A program made the translations under genes and the position numbers. Below, piece by piece: positions 7,879 to 16,447 of a stretch of DNA of 26,488 nt. Each line of letters opens with the position of its first letter. The first letter of the stretch is position 1. The stretch is from a virus: IMG/VR virus record IMGVR_UViG_3300027805_000075, positions 1 through 26,488 of that record; one strand, written 5' to 3'. The notes under the pieces were generated by a model, which saw nothing but the letters and a program-made list of their open reading frames with translations, did no database searches and was not told where the DNA came from.

Positions 7879-8202
7879 ATGGAAATTAAATTTGGTAAAG
7901 AAACTTTTGACATGGTGTTTAACATGAACTCAATTAAAGCAGTTATGTTGGACGCAGGAATGGAAACATTTGCAGATTTGCAAGGCGGTGGCGACATCGC
8001 TAAGCAATTAGATTTCGGATTATTGTGCGCCTATCATGGAATTAATGAGGCAGCTGAGATTGCAGGCAAGCCGAAGCCGTTTATATTATTGGCTGACCTT
8101 GGGCGTAAGATTACAAACTTTCACCAATTGCTGCCAGCAATGGAGGGTTTCAGTAATTCAGTAACGGAATTTTTTAAAGAGATACAGCCCGAGGGAAAGT
8201 AA
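7879..8202 (+). CDS. Tail assembly chaperone, short form (gpG-like)
   Basis: A 107-residue helical protein between the tail tube and the tape measure, where siphophages encode their tail assembly chaperones. I place the start at the ATG at 7879, the second in-frame start (an upstream start at 7849 lies inside the terminator), which gives MEIKFGKETFDMVFNMNSIK. The last codons are GAG GGA AAG TAA: the GGGAAAG slip site lies directly before the stop. Most ribosomes should stop here and give this short form; the rest shift to -1 and make the long form ending at 8540. Confidence 0.8.
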   Translation: MEIKFGKETFDMVFNMNSIKAVMLDAGMETFADLQGGGDIAKQLDFGLLCAYHGINEAAEIAGKPKPFILLADLGRKITNFHQLLPAMEGFSNSVTEFFKEIQPEGK

Positions 8203-8540
8203 AAGCCAAGGGCGATGGCGCGCCGCTAACTTGGCAACAATTGGAGCGCATTGCGTTCGGAGAAATGGGCATGCTTGAAAACGATTTTAAGCGCTGCTCT
8301 ATGCGATATTTTGCGCTTCGCTTGGTAGGTATGCGCAACAAGCAAGATAGGCAATACAGGAACGAATGGGAGCGCACGCGATGGCAAACTGCGGTTATGT
8401 TATCGCCGCATAGCAAGCGGCCTGTAGATCCGTTGAAATTAATTACATTCGACTGGGAGCGCGACGCGTTAACAATATCCGATAAAATCGAAAAATATAA
8501 AACTATCTTTGACAAACTAACGCCAATAGCATCAGCATGA
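7879..8540 (+). CDS. Tail assembly chaperone, frameshifted long form (gpGT-like)
   Basis: Predicted 220-residue product of a -1 ribosomal frameshift at 8193-8199. The first 107 residues match the short form; reading then moves to the frame GTA AAA GCC AAG..., which is open from 8178 to the TGA at 8538. The extension continues KVKAKGDGAPLTWQQLERIA and ends in a basic helical domain rich in Arg and Trp. In lambda and relatives the T extension bridges chaperone and tube subunits around the tape measure. The downstream frame has no ATG-type start of its own near its beginning, which also argues for frameshift expression. Its stop overlaps the next ATG at 8537. Confidence 0.8.
8193..8235 (+). promoter_or_regulatory. 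Programmed -1 frameshift signal
   Basis: The slippery heptamer G GGA AAG (8193-8199), the sequence used by lambda G/GT, is read in the correct phase and followed directly by TAA. Five bases later a stem can form: GCCAAG 8205-8210 with CTTGGC 8230-8235, enclosing GGCG 8211-8214 with CGCC 8221-8224. Spacing and stem are as expected of a stimulatory structure. Confidence 0.85.
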
Positions 8541-8941
8541 ACGCCGTCAAAGTCGCCTATAATATTATGAGTAGCAATGCCGCGCTTACTACATTGGTAA
8601 GCACGCGCATCAATCCGTTGCGAATACCCGAGGGAAGCGCATTTCCCTGCATCAGTTACAACCTAATTAGCATTGTACCTACCCCGACTAAGTCAGGACA
8701 TAGCCGCACAGATTTTGCGCGCGTGCAGGTTTCTATTTTTGGAACGACATATCAGAGCGCGGCTAACGTGGCCACAGCGGTGCGCACGGCATTTGAGGCG
8801 GTCACGCTTCCGGGAACCTTTGCGCAGGTGAAAGTACAGACAATTGAGTTTGACGCGCAGAACGAGCTAACAGATGACGAATCGGCTTTCGCTGGGGTGT
8901 ATCAGATTACGCAGGACTATTTAATTAACTACACACGATGA
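8537..8941 (+). CDS. DUF3168-like tail terminator/completion protein
   Basis: A 134-residue protein with the DUF3168 layout: an N-terminal helix (VKVAYNIMSSNAALTTLV), RINPLRIPEGSAFPCISYNL, then a beta region ending in an ITQDYLINY strand. Members include tail terminator proteins such as SPP1 gp17 that cap the tube at the head end. These usually sit before the tail tube gene; here the gene is placed between the chaperone and the tape measure, which is unusual. ATGA overlaps on both sides tie it to its neighbours. Confidence 0.75.
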   Translation: MNAVKVAYNIMSSNAALTTLVSTRINPLRIPEGSAFPCISYNLISIVPTPTKSGHSRTDFARVQVSIFGTTYQSAANVATAVRTAFEAVTLPGTFAQVKVQTIEFDAQNELTDDESAFAGVYQITQDYLINYTR

Positions 8942-10773
8942 GCAGGTTAAACGTTGTCATTGGAGCGGACATTAAACAGCTTGAAACGAACTTTAATAAG
9001 GCCGTTAAATTAGTACAGGAAAGCGGCGACGGCATGAGCGCAAGCGTTGCAAAAGCTGCTAAGGATATACAGGACAGGCTGCAAGCGTTAGCCAGTGCTA
9101 AGCCCACGGCGCGAGTAGTGCGTCAATTGCAAACTATGGCAATGGAAGCCCGCGCGATGGGACCAGCATTTGCCGAAATGGCTGACGAATTTATCCGCGA
9201 AGCAGGTAGGATGCAGGATGAAATTGGCGACACTCGCGCAGAGATTGGATATTTCGCAAGCGACACGCGGAAACTTGACGCGGTTATCGGTGGAGCCAAT
9301 GCGGTAGCTGGTGCATTCGGAGTTGTTGAGGGAGCTATGGCTGCGGTAGGTGTTGAGAACGAGGACGTTCAAAAAACAATGATGAAGCTGCAGGGTGTTA
9401 TGGCGATGCTAAACGGATTGACTGCGATACAAAACGCGCTGCAATCTGAGAGCGCCGTAGCTATTGGAGCGACTACAGCAATAAGAAAAATAGAAACGTA
9501 TGTAATGGGGCAGGCAACTGTTGCCGCGCGTGCATATTCTGCGGCGTTGGTGGCGACTGGATTCGTTGCGGCCATCGCTGTGATTAGTGGGATAGCCATG
9601 GCGTTTGCCGAGGTAGGGCGCAAAACGCAGAAGGCAAAAAAAGAAACCGAGGATTTTTATAAAGTACAGGAAGAGAAAGCAAAGAAAACAGCGGAGGCGA
9701 TTAGTAAGTTTGATGATGAAGTAATCGGCAAGGCGATAACCAACGCAAAGCGTAAGGGGTTAACCGACCAGCAATTGCGCGACGCTGAATTGAAAGCCGT
9801 TGAAGATGCGATAAAAAGCAGAAACGCGCAGCTTGCGGAGGAGGAAAAATATAGCGCACGTTACATTGAAATATCAAATTATATCATGACGCTGGAAAAG
9901 CGTAAGGAGGATTTGATAACCGAGAACATAGTCGCAGCAAATAAAAAGCGCGAGGATTTAGCCAAACAGGCTGCGGAAAAACAAAAGGAAATAATTGCCA
10001 AGGCATTAGAAAGCTATGCAGCAATATACAATCAATTTGGGTTTAAAGCGGCGCAAAACTATAGCGATTCATTTGGTAAGAAATTTAAAGCCGAGCCAAT
10101 TAACCCAAGTGATTTAAAAGGCGCAGGTCTGAAAATGGTCAGCGCTATGGATGAAGTTGCGAAGCAAGTAAACAAAAATCCCATCCAATTAAAAATCGAC
10201 GTTAAAACCGAATACACGAATTTCATTAAAGATTTAATGCAGATGCGCGACGCAATCGACGCGGCATTTGAGCAGCTAATTGAAAGCACGTTAACTGCCA
10301 TCGGCGAGGCCATCGGCGGAATGATAGCAGGCGAGCAGGGAGCATTTAGGAATTTCGGAAACGTGGCGCTTAAAGCGGTGGCGGATTTTATGAAGGCATT
10401 TGGTGCGGCATTAATTACAACGGCCATAGCTTCGGACGCGTTCCAAAAATTAATATTAGCCAATCCAATTGCGGCAGCGGCAGCGGGTGTTGCATTGGTT
10501 GCTGGTTCTGCGGTAATTACAGCGCAGCTTAAGAAAGGTCCCGAGTTCACAGCATTTGCTGATGGTGGTATTGTTTACGGTCCTACATTAGGCCTTATGG
10601 GTGAATATCCGGGAGCGCGTAGCAATCCCGAAGTGATTGCACCATTGGACAAATTAAAAGACATGATAGGCGGCGCTGGCAATGAAAGCGGATATATAGC
10701 AAGCACGCACATAAGCGGCAGGGATTTAGCGATAGTTTTAAACAGATACAATAACGATTATTCACGCGGATAA
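8938..10773 (+). CDS. Tail tape measure protein
   Basis: Sets tail length and probably helps DNA cross the cell envelope. The 611 residues are mostly helical and Ala/Lys/Glu-rich, with long coiled coils (about 20-110 and 230-350) and hydrophobic stretches, the clearest at about 198-226 and another Ala-rich one near 500-525. The C-terminal part has the FADGGIVYGPTLGLMGEYPG type motif common near the end of tape measures. By the usual rule of about 1.5 angstrom per residue, the tail would be around 90 nm (inference). Starts in an ATGA overlap and ends in a TAATG overlap. Confidence 0.92.
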   Translation: MSRLNVVIGADIKQLETNFNKAVKLVQESGDGMSASVAKAAKDIQDRLQALASAKPTARVVRQLQTMAMEARAMGPAFAEMADEFIREAGRMQDEIGDTRAEIGYFASDTRKLDAVIGGANAVAGAFGVVEGAMAAVGVENEDVQKTMMKLQGVMAMLNGLTAIQNALQSESAVAIGATTAIRKIETYVMGQATVAARAYSAALVATGFVAAIAVISGIAMAFAEVGRKTQKAKKETEDFYKVQEEKAKKTAEAISKFDDEVIGKAITNAKRKGLTDQQLRDAELKAVEDAIKSRNAQLAEEEKYSARYIEISNYIMTLEKRKEDLITENIVAANKKREDLAKQAAEKQKEIIAKALESYAAIYNQFGFKAAQNYSDSFGKKFKAEPINPSDLKGAGLKMVSAMDEVAKQVNKNPIQLKIDVKTEYTNFIKDLMQMRDAIDAAFEQLIESTLTAIGEAIGGMIAGEQGAFRNFGNVALKAVADFMKAFGAALITTAIASDAFQKLILANPIAAAAAGVALVAGSAVITAQLKKGPEFTAFADGGIVYGPTLGLMGEYPGARSNPEVIAPLDKLKDMIGGAGNESGYIASTHISGRDLAIVLNRYNNDYSRG

Positions 10774-13190
10774 TGGCAAGGAAATACTACGGAACATTTA
10801 AGAGCTTCAATAATACCGATTGGAAGGTAGAGATACACGATGCGCCAACGGGCAGCACAACGGCAGGGACTGAACTAAAACTGGCAGGCGAAGGGTTTAC
10901 ACTTGACCGCGACGGCGAGGGCAGCAAATGGCACGAAAACAGGGTTAAGTCAAGCCGAGTAACTGCGCGGTGGGTTATACCTAACAGCACGGTGTTGGAT
11001 GCGTTTGTCGCGATTCAAACCGAAGCCGAAACCTACTGGACGATGGTTGTATGGCGCGGCACAGAACTGTGGTTTGTTGGCCGCGTTTTGGCCGACCAAT
11101 TAAACAGGCTTCGCGAAAGCATCGACGGCAAGCCCGTGATTGAATTAACTGCGGTGGATGGATTGGATTTGTTGGACGGATACAACGTGCAGCCATCGTG
11201 GTTTACTTCCGATTTTATCCAGATAAATGTATTGATTAAAGAGTGCTTAGAAGAGTTAAATCTGTCAGCTTACTGGACATACCTCGGTAAAACAGATTAC
11301 TATTTTTTTGACGCGCAAAGTATGTATGCGGCCGATGCAAGCCGTAAGGGCGTGGACATGTTGCGGCTTAACGTGCGTACATTCTTACAAACTTACGATC
11401 CGTTTCAAGATATTAAATGGATTGATTTAACAGGTTTATACGATGAATTAAACATGGTTACATGCAGGCAAGCATTGGAGCAAGTGTGTGAGATATTTAA
11501 TGTTAGATTTATGCACGCCAACGGCGGCTATTGGATTACTGATGTAACGTCGTATGCAGGTACTACAATCCCATACAGGCGGTATGATAGCAGTATGGTT
11601 TATAAGACAACGGGAACCTACAGCCATAGGCAAGCACTTGGAACTTTGCCAGCGCGTCCACAATGGGCGGCTAAACCTAATTTGTATTATCAGCCTGCAT
11701 CGCGCCAATGTATAATAGACACCGAGAGGTTAAACATAGCGTATACGTCGCGCTACAGGGGTAATGCAAGCATTAACGCTTATGAATTAATTGCGACAGA
11801 AATACCCACGGGTTCAACGCCTAATATTGTGCCGTTTAAATTCAAGATATTAGTAAGGTTTGCATACCCTGCAAACTCTACTAAGAACTACGAACAGGCA
11901 GAAATTATACATCGAACTTGGCTGGAGGATAGCAGCGGCAATAAAAAGCAATTAGATGCAAACGGCTATTGGGTTAGTACTTCGTTCGTTGACGCTACCA
12001 ACGAAAAAATAGATATTAAAAATCAGCAAGGTAATTGGATAACTTACAAATTTGAAAAGCAATGCACCACCGCACCGGTAGGATTTGACAAGCTTAGAAT
12101 TAGTATTGATGAAGTTAACGTAATAGCTCCGATGTTTTCAAAGATTGGGGGATGGCGCACCGGTGGAACAATACGCGACGACGTGGCATTTTGGGGAAGC
12201 ATTGACGTTGCATTTGCAACAACTTCTGACTACCAGAATCCCGACTATGTGTTTGAAGTTACGGAATTATTCAACGCCAGCGCAGCTAATTTAGCGAACA
12301 GCACACAGATTGAGTTGCAGCCGAAGTATTACTACAGCGGAAATAAATACGGCGTAGGGAATATATGGGCTAACGATGGAACGCAATGGGTAATTGCTGA
12401 CGAATTTTTTGGGGGGTGGGATTCCATAACCAAAGGCACACCAACTAAAATGCTGGGCGTTGGGCTGTCGTCATTGTATGCTGATTTCGTGCCGGTAGTG
12501 CGCGGAACTTGGATTGATTCTGGAAGCTTGGATTTAGTGAAGTCATTGTACTTCGATAACTACACATGGGTATTGAATGGGGTTAGCTTTAACCCAAGGC
12601 AAGATCAATGGGAAGGCGAATGGTTGGGAGTTGCCCCGGTATACACTAACACTACAACGACAGGCGAGGGCTTGCGAATTGGCAACACGCAAGACGGGAT
12701 TGTGCGCGACAGATTAAATTTAATTGAAACGCAAGTAAACAATTACCAATCTATGTTAAGCGACATGCCCGATACTATTTTAGGGTATCTAGTAAACGAG
12801 GCAGACGGAGCGCCAACGTCCGAGCCAACATTGAACACCCGGTGGGAGGTAATGTTAAAATACACCGAAAGTACGGGTAATATTGATTGGCATTTGCAGG
12901 AACATGATGCGAGCGTTACCTATACCAATGGCACGCATACCATAACGAATGGTTACGAGCTGATAATTTGCGATAGTACGGACGGCAACGTAACGGTAAA
13001 CCTGCCACCAGCGGACGAGAATAAGGGTAAGAAATACTACTTTGTTAAAATCGCCAACCCGCACACGGTTACTATTGACGGCGGTACGTTTAACATAAAC
13101 GGCAGCACAGCAACTACAATTAATAATTTATACGGAAGTAAGACGGTAATATCCAACGGCACGCAATGGTATATTATCGGAAGCGTGTAA
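10773..13190 (+). CDS. Large distal tail / baseplate-type structural protein
   Basis: An 805-residue protein directly after the tape measure, where siphophages encode distal tail and tail-tip proteins. The N-terminal region (about 1-140) contains strand-rich sequence with WKVEIHDAPTG and VIELTAVDGLDLLDGYNVQ, as in tail-tip proteins of Bacteroidota phages. The last 85 residues form a separate beta module: GNVTVNLPPADENKGKKYYF, then TVTIDGG...INGSTA...YGSKTVISNGTQWYII, a pattern often seen at the end of fibre or tip proteins. The exact role (Dit/Tal-like hub versus side fibre base) cannot be decided from sequence alone. Confidence 0.75.
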   Translation: MARKYYGTFKSFNNTDWKVEIHDAPTGSTTAGTELKLAGEGFTLDRDGEGSKWHENRVKSSRVTARWVIPNSTVLDAFVAIQTEAETYWTMVVWRGTELWFVGRVLADQLNRLRESIDGKPVIELTAVDGLDLLDGYNVQPSWFTSDFIQINVLIKECLEELNLSAYWTYLGKTDYYFFDAQSMYAADASRKGVDMLRLNVRTFLQTYDPFQDIKWIDLTGLYDELNMVTCRQALEQVCEIFNVRFMHANGGYWITDVTSYAGTTIPYRRYDSSMVYKTTGTYSHRQALGTLPARPQWAAKPNLYYQPASRQCIIDTERLNIAYTSRYRGNASINAYELIATEIPTGSTPNIVPFKFKILVRFAYPANSTKNYEQAEIIHRTWLEDSSGNKKQLDANGYWVSTSFVDATNEKIDIKNQQGNWITYKFEKQCTTAPVGFDKLRISIDEVNVIAPMFSKIGGWRTGGTIRDDVAFWGSIDVAFATTSDYQNPDYVFEVTELFNASAANLANSTQIELQPKYYYSGNKYGVGNIWANDGTQWVIADEFFGGWDSITKGTPTKMLGVGLSSLYADFVPVVRGTWIDSGSLDLVKSLYFDNYTWVLNGVSFNPRQDQWEGEWLGVAPVYTNTTTTGEGLRIGNTQDGIVRDRLNLIETQVNNYQSMLSDMPDTILGYLVNEADGAPTSEPTLNTRWEVMLKYTESTGNIDWHLQEHDASVTYTNGTHTITNGYELIICDSTDGNVTVNLPPADENKGKKYYFVKIANPHTVTIDGGTFNINGSTATTINNLYGSKTVISNGTQWYIIGSV

Positions 13191-13191
13191 A

Positions 13192-13228
13192 TTGTTAACG
13201 TAAGCGCGGCGCTGATTCGCTAATTTTG
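13192..13228 (+). promoter_or_regulatory. Candidate Bacteroidota-type promoter for the fibre genes
   Basis: TTGTTAACG at 13192-13200, exactly 20 nt, then TAATTTTG at 13221-13228 (exact TAnnTTTG), ending 5 nt before the ATG at 13234. The upstream element and its spacing are identical to those of the promoter before the portal gene. Confidence 0.6.
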
Positions 13229-13233
13229 AAACT

Positions 13234-13572
13234 ATGAGCGCGGCACTATATACGGGCGAAGACATAACTATTGTTATTGATTTAGTCGACGATGAATTTA
13301 GCCTTATGGCTGATGTAATTGTCGGCGTATTAATTAACGATATTCTGGTTGTTTCATTCAAAAAAACAGCAGGCACGGTTTACGCTGTTGCTGGCGACGT
13401 TAACCAATGCTCGGTAAGATTGACGCGTGCAATTACTAAGACATGGAATCCCGGCACGTTGGCTATGGAAATAACCAAGGTATTTACCGACGGGAATTAT
13501 CCCAGCGGTAAGCACGTTATTTATAAAGATAACATTGTACAATTTGTAAACGCCGTAACTAAATCATTATAA
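13234..13572 (+). CDS. Small beta-rich tail protein
   Basis: A 112-residue protein with alternating hydrophobic strands (DITIVIDLVDDEF, VIVGVLINDILVVSF). The fold pattern recalls the N-terminal domain of baseplate upper proteins that attach receptor-binding modules, but this is only a resemblance. It is the first gene of the fibre block, follows a promoter-like site by 5 nt, and its TAA overlaps the next ATG at 13572. No signal peptide or membrane segment. Confidence 0.6.
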   Translation: MSAALYTGEDITIVIDLVDDEFSLMADVIVGVLINDILVVSFKKTAGTVYAVAGDVNQCSVRLTRAITKTWNPGTLAMEITKVFTDGNYPSGKHVIYKDNIVQFVNAVTKSL

Positions 13573-14441
13573 TGGCTGACGTAATTATAACTATACCCGG
13601 TGCAACCAATGTAACGGTAGACGATGCGCCAGCTACGTCGGTAGTGGTTATATTCCCAGCTTCAAATTATGTAGTTACCACGGTAATAGATCGCGGCATA
13701 TTGTTTGGCGTGGAAGGTCCACAAGGTGCAGCGGGTGGCGTGAATACAATTAACGGCCAAAGCGGTAACGTTACTTTGGACACGTCAGAAATTCCAGAGA
13801 ATCCAAGCGCGTTGTATTTCACGAATACGCGGGTATATACCAAAGTTAAAGCTGCATTAGTTGCAGGGAGTAACGTATCATTTACCTATAATGACACAAA
13901 CCAAACCATAACAATTGCTGCAAGTGGTAATGTATTAAGCGTTAACGGACAAACGGGGGCAGTTGTATTGGGTACGGACAACATTAACGAGGGAACGAGC
14001 AACCTATATTTCACCGCAACACGGGTAAGAGATGCAGTTTTAACGGGATTATCAACCGCAACCAATGCGATTATTTCCGCTACTGATTCAGTATTGAGCG
14101 CATTCGGTAAATTACAGGCGCAAATCACCGCCAATTTATCTACATTAAGCGCACACATAAGCGACACAAGCAATCCTCATAGCGTTACTAAGGCACAAGT
14201 AGGGTTAGATAACGTTCCAAACGTGGACACTACCAACGCAGGGAATATCTCAAGCGGTACGTTATCGGATAGCAGATTGAGCGCAAACGTAACCACGCAA
14301 GGCAACACGTTCAACGGAGCGGACGAATTAGTGCAGTTAGATTCAAGCGGCAAACTTCCTGCGGTGGATGGTAGCAATTTGACAAACTTAAACATACCCC
14401 CAAGCACGGGTGGGGATTTATACTTATTTTATAACTATTAA
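13572..14441 (+). CDS. Tail fibre protein
   Basis: A 289-residue fibre. After a beta N-terminus comes a short collagen-like bit (GVEGPQGAAGG at 46-56), then two copies of one repeat: INGQSGNVTLDTSEIPE...LYFTNTRV (60-88) and VNGQTGAVVLGTDNINE...LYFTATRV (124-152). At 201-220 it has NPHSVTKAQVGLDNVPNVDT, a close match to the phage fibre repeat (Phage_fiber_2 type). The C-terminus is short. This looks like a trimeric shaft linking the tail tip to the next proteins, which probably carry the receptor-binding function. Confidence 0.85.
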   Translation: MADVIITIPGATNVTVDDAPATSVVVIFPASNYVVTTVIDRGILFGVEGPQGAAGGVNTINGQSGNVTLDTSEIPENPSALYFTNTRVYTKVKAALVAGSNVSFTYNDTNQTITIAASGNVLSVNGQTGAVVLGTDNINEGTSNLYFTATRVRDAVLTGLSTATNAIISATDSVLSAFGKLQAQITANLSTLSAHISDTSNPHSVTKAQVGLDNVPNVDTTNAGNISSGTLSDSRLSANVTTQGNTFNGADELVQLDSSGKLPAVDGSNLTNLNIPPSTGGDLYLFYNY

Positions 14442-14444
14442 ACA

Positions 14445-14849
14445 ATGGCAGCAAATACAAGCCCAATATTCGCACTCGTTCCCGAAACTAAAATAGTAAC
14501 GGTTACGGCGGCTACAACAGATAGAACAGGAGCGACAACAACTAATTTAGTGGAATTATTAACTGCTGCAACGGACGGCACTAAAATTACACAGATAGGG
14601 GCTAAGGTTGCAGGGAGTAATTCTGCTACGAGTGTTTTAATTTTTATTACCAACACAAGCGGAACAAGCCCTAAGTTGTACGATGAAATTGCACTACCTA
14701 CTATTACTGCAAGTACAACAACAACTTCGCAAAGACAAGTTACGGCATATAGCGACCTACAATTAAAGAGCGGTCAAAAAGTTTTGGTAGGAATTACGGT
14801 GGCAGTTACAGACGGGGTAAATATTTTCGCAATTAAAGGGGATTATTAA
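14445..14849 (+). CDS. Beta-sandwich tail-associated protein
   Basis: A 134-residue Thr/Ala-rich protein composed of predicted strands, with KIVTVTAATTDRTGATTTNL near the start and QLKSGQKVLVGITVAVTDGV near the end. Similar small proteins are common in tail fibre blocks of diverse phages, in my recollection, but have no agreed function. It starts 3 nt after the fibre stop and ends in a TAATG overlap with the lectin-like gene. A decoration or fibre-tip role is inferred from position. Confidence 0.6.
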   Translation: MAANTSPIFALVPETKIVTVTAATTDRTGATTTNLVELLTAATDGTKITQIGAKVAGSNSATSVLIFITNTSGTSPKLYDEIALPTITASTTTTSQRQVTAYSDLQLKSGQKVLVGITVAVTDGVNIFAIKGDY

Positions 14850-15739
14850 TGCCTGACTTCGGTATTTTTAGGGGATTTAATTCAAAGTTATTTAGCGATA
14901 AGTTATTCGCTGGGCAGTTGCCTACGCAGTTGGGGTTGATTGGAAGTTTAGATTTTGAATATTTATTTTTATTAGATGATTATCCAACGGCAGCCGCAGC
15001 GTATTCATTGCGCAAATTACGCAGTGCATACACGGGAAGTGCGATTCGTGTTCGTAGGTCAAGCGATAACGATGAACAAAATATAGGATTTGTAAATAAT
15101 GTATTAGACACTGCATCTTTAACTTCATTCTGTGGTAGTGGCAATGGATTTGTAACTACTTGGTACGACCAATCGGGTAACGCAAGAAATGCAACACAAA
15201 CAACGGCCTCTAGACAACCGAAAATTTATGATAGTTCAACAGGTTTGATAAATGAAAATGGAAAACCATCTATTAATTTTATTGCGGCAAACTTGTGTAG
15301 ATTAGATTCATCCGCTAACTGGGATTATACCACAACATTTACAGTAACAAGGTTTTATACAAGACCATCATTTGCTTATATTTATACATCTTATAATACA
15401 ACTGGCAAACTAATTTCTGATGTGAATGGTTCAGGCTATCGTATTTATTCTAATGCTTTGTTATACGCAAACGTAAATCCATCATTAACTAATCAAGATT
15501 TAATATATGGATTATTTAATAGTTTTTCTTCACAAATTAAAGTTGATAATAATTCTGTTGTTACAGGAGATAGTGGAATATTTACCGCAAGTGGAGTCAC
15601 TATTGGGATTGCGGGTAATAATATAGCCGATTCAGCATTTAATGGAACAATGCAAGAATTGATTTTTTATCCATCAAACCAATCCTCCAATCGTACAGGC
15701 ATTGAAACCAATATCAACAACTTTTATTCAATTTACTAA
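14849..15739 (+). CDS. Lectin-like (arabinofuranosidase B fold) receptor-binding candidate
   Basis: A 296-residue protein with a concanavalin A-like jelly roll. The signature is AYSLRKL at 51-57, IRVRRSSDN at 66-74 and FVTTWYDQSGNARNATQ at 101-117, the pattern seen in alpha-L-arabinofuranosidase B-like domains of Bacteroidota phage tail proteins. It probably binds (or trims) a surface glycan; I cannot show catalytic residues. From about 15290 to the end the gene becomes noticeably more A/T-rich than its neighbours, which would fit a recently exchanged receptor-binding domain. TAATG overlaps on both sides keep it in the fibre operon. Confidence 0.7.
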   Translation: MPDFGIFRGFNSKLFSDKLFAGQLPTQLGLIGSLDFEYLFLLDDYPTAAAAYSLRKLRSAYTGSAIRVRRSSDNDEQNIGFVNNVLDTASLTSFCGSGNGFVTTWYDQSGNARNATQTTASRQPKIYDSSTGLINENGKPSINFIAANLCRLDSSANWDYTTTFTVTRFYTRPSFAYIYTSYNTTGKLISDVNGSGYRIYSNALLYANVNPSLTNQDLIYGLFNSFSSQIKVDNNSVVTGDSGIFTASGVTIGIAGNNIADSAFNGTMQELIFYPSNQSSNRTGIETNINNFYSIY

Positions 15740-15981
15740 TGCAAGGCTACAAATACACAACCGAAACCGAAGCAATAACCGCCCGTCAACAATGTGACGC
15801 ATTTTACGGCATCCCTAAAAGCCCTACCGATGTAACTCAACATTGGATAGATTACAACTTTGCAGAATTGAATGAGCCACAATTTTGGTATATAATATTT
15901 GACGAATCACTTACCCCAATATTAGGGCAGCCAACAGAATTTGAAGTAATACAACCTAACCCATTCAATGAAAAACTTTAA
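15739..15981 (+). CDS. Small protein after the receptor-binding candidate
   Basis: An 80-residue acidic, aromatic-rich protein of unknown function (MQGYKYTTETEAITARQQCD at the start, WIDYNFAELNEPQFWYIIFD in the middle). It starts in a TAATG overlap with the lectin-like gene and its end overlaps the holin candidate by 14 nt. It may be a fibre assembly or tip accessory protein; that is a guess from position. Confidence 0.55.
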   Translation: MQGYKYTTETEAITARQQCDAFYGIPKSPTDVTQHWIDYNFAELNEPQFWYIIFDESLTPILGQPTEFEVIQPNPFNEKL

Positions 15982-16156
15982 CGATTCCGCAGCCGATAGT
16001 TTAGCCGCAGTTAGCGGTATAAGTGCAGTGGCTCATTTCGCTACCGAAATACAACCTATAATTTCCGCAAGTGCAGGAATAGTTGCGATTGTTTCGGGTT
16101 TACTTGCCTCAATTTATTACATAGTGAAGATATGGCAAAGGTTAAGGCATCAGTAA
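15968..16156 (+). CDS. Single-span membrane protein, holin candidate
   Basis: A 62-residue protein with one strong membrane segment at about residues 32-56 (ISASAGIVAIVSGLLASIYY...) and a basic C-terminal end (KIWQRLRHQ). Size, single span and position just before the endolysin region fit a small holin or antiholin. The first 14 nt overlap the previous gene and the last 25 nt overlap the 41-residue gene starting at 16132. Confidence 0.6.
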   Translation: MKNFNDSAADSLAAVSGISAVAHFATEIQPIISASAGIVAIVSGLLASIYYIVKIWQRLRHQ

Positions 16157-16257
16157 GCACGTTTAAATCCAAGCCAAGGCGCAAGCTTGGCCGTCATAAA
16201 AAACATAAGAACAAACATGAATCAAACAAACCATACCAAGGCCAAGGCAAGCGTTAA
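16132..16257 (+). CDS. 41-residue highly basic protein in the lysis cassette
   Basis: A short gene lying between two holin candidates and overlapping both out of frame (25 nt and 41 nt). The product begins MAKVKASVSTFKSKPRRKLG, is very rich in Lys, Arg and His, and ends GQGKR. Small basic proteins of this style (SVSTFK...PRRK...YRGQG) are a recurring item near lysis genes of Bacteroidota phages, in my recollection; I could not check this. The function is unknown; nucleic acid or membrane-surface binding is possible. Confidence 0.6.
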   Translation: MAKVKASVSTFKSKPRRKLGRHKKHKNKHESNKPYQGQGKR

Positions 16258-16447
16258 GGGTTATGCTAAACCAACGCCAGCAAAGTGGCGTAAGATAGGC
16301 GACGGCCTGTTGTTGTTATCTACTACAATCGCGGCATTGAATTTACAGCATCCAAGTGTTGCTATTGCCGTGCAAGTGAGTGGGGTGATAGGTAAGTTTT
16401 TAACAAACTTCTTCCATGATTCAGACACCGACGCGCATACAAATTGA
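16217..16447 (+). CDS. Two-span membrane protein, probable holin
   Basis: I use the ATG at 16217, giving 76 residues, rather than an upstream TTG at 16187 that would lie deeper inside the overlapping gene. After a basic start it has YAKPTPAKWRKIGDG (about 16-30), then two membrane segments at about 28-43 and 47-66, and a short polar tail. The KPTPxKWRKIGD lead-in followed by two spans is a pattern I associate with holin-like proteins of Bacteroidota phages. It overlaps the endolysin gene by 32 nt, which supports a lysis role. Confidence 0.65.
   Translation: MNQTNHTKAKASVKGYAKPTPAKWRKIGDGLLLLSTTIAALNLQHPSVAIAVQVSGVIGKFLTNFFHDSDTDAHTN

Noticed and set aside
8170-8178. T-run followed by AAA as an alternative slippery site in the tail chaperone gene
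   Set aside because: The -1 frame meets a TAA at 8175-8177 at once, so a shift here could not give the long product; GGGAAAG at 8193 fits fully.
8217-8224. GGCGCGCC palindrome as a binding site
   Set aside because: It is explained as part of the stem region downstream of the frameshift site and lies in coding sequence.
10059-10550. 163-residue - strand reading frame inside the tape measure gene
   Set aside because: It arises from the Ala-rich coding of the tape measure on the other strand; composition is unlike a real protein.
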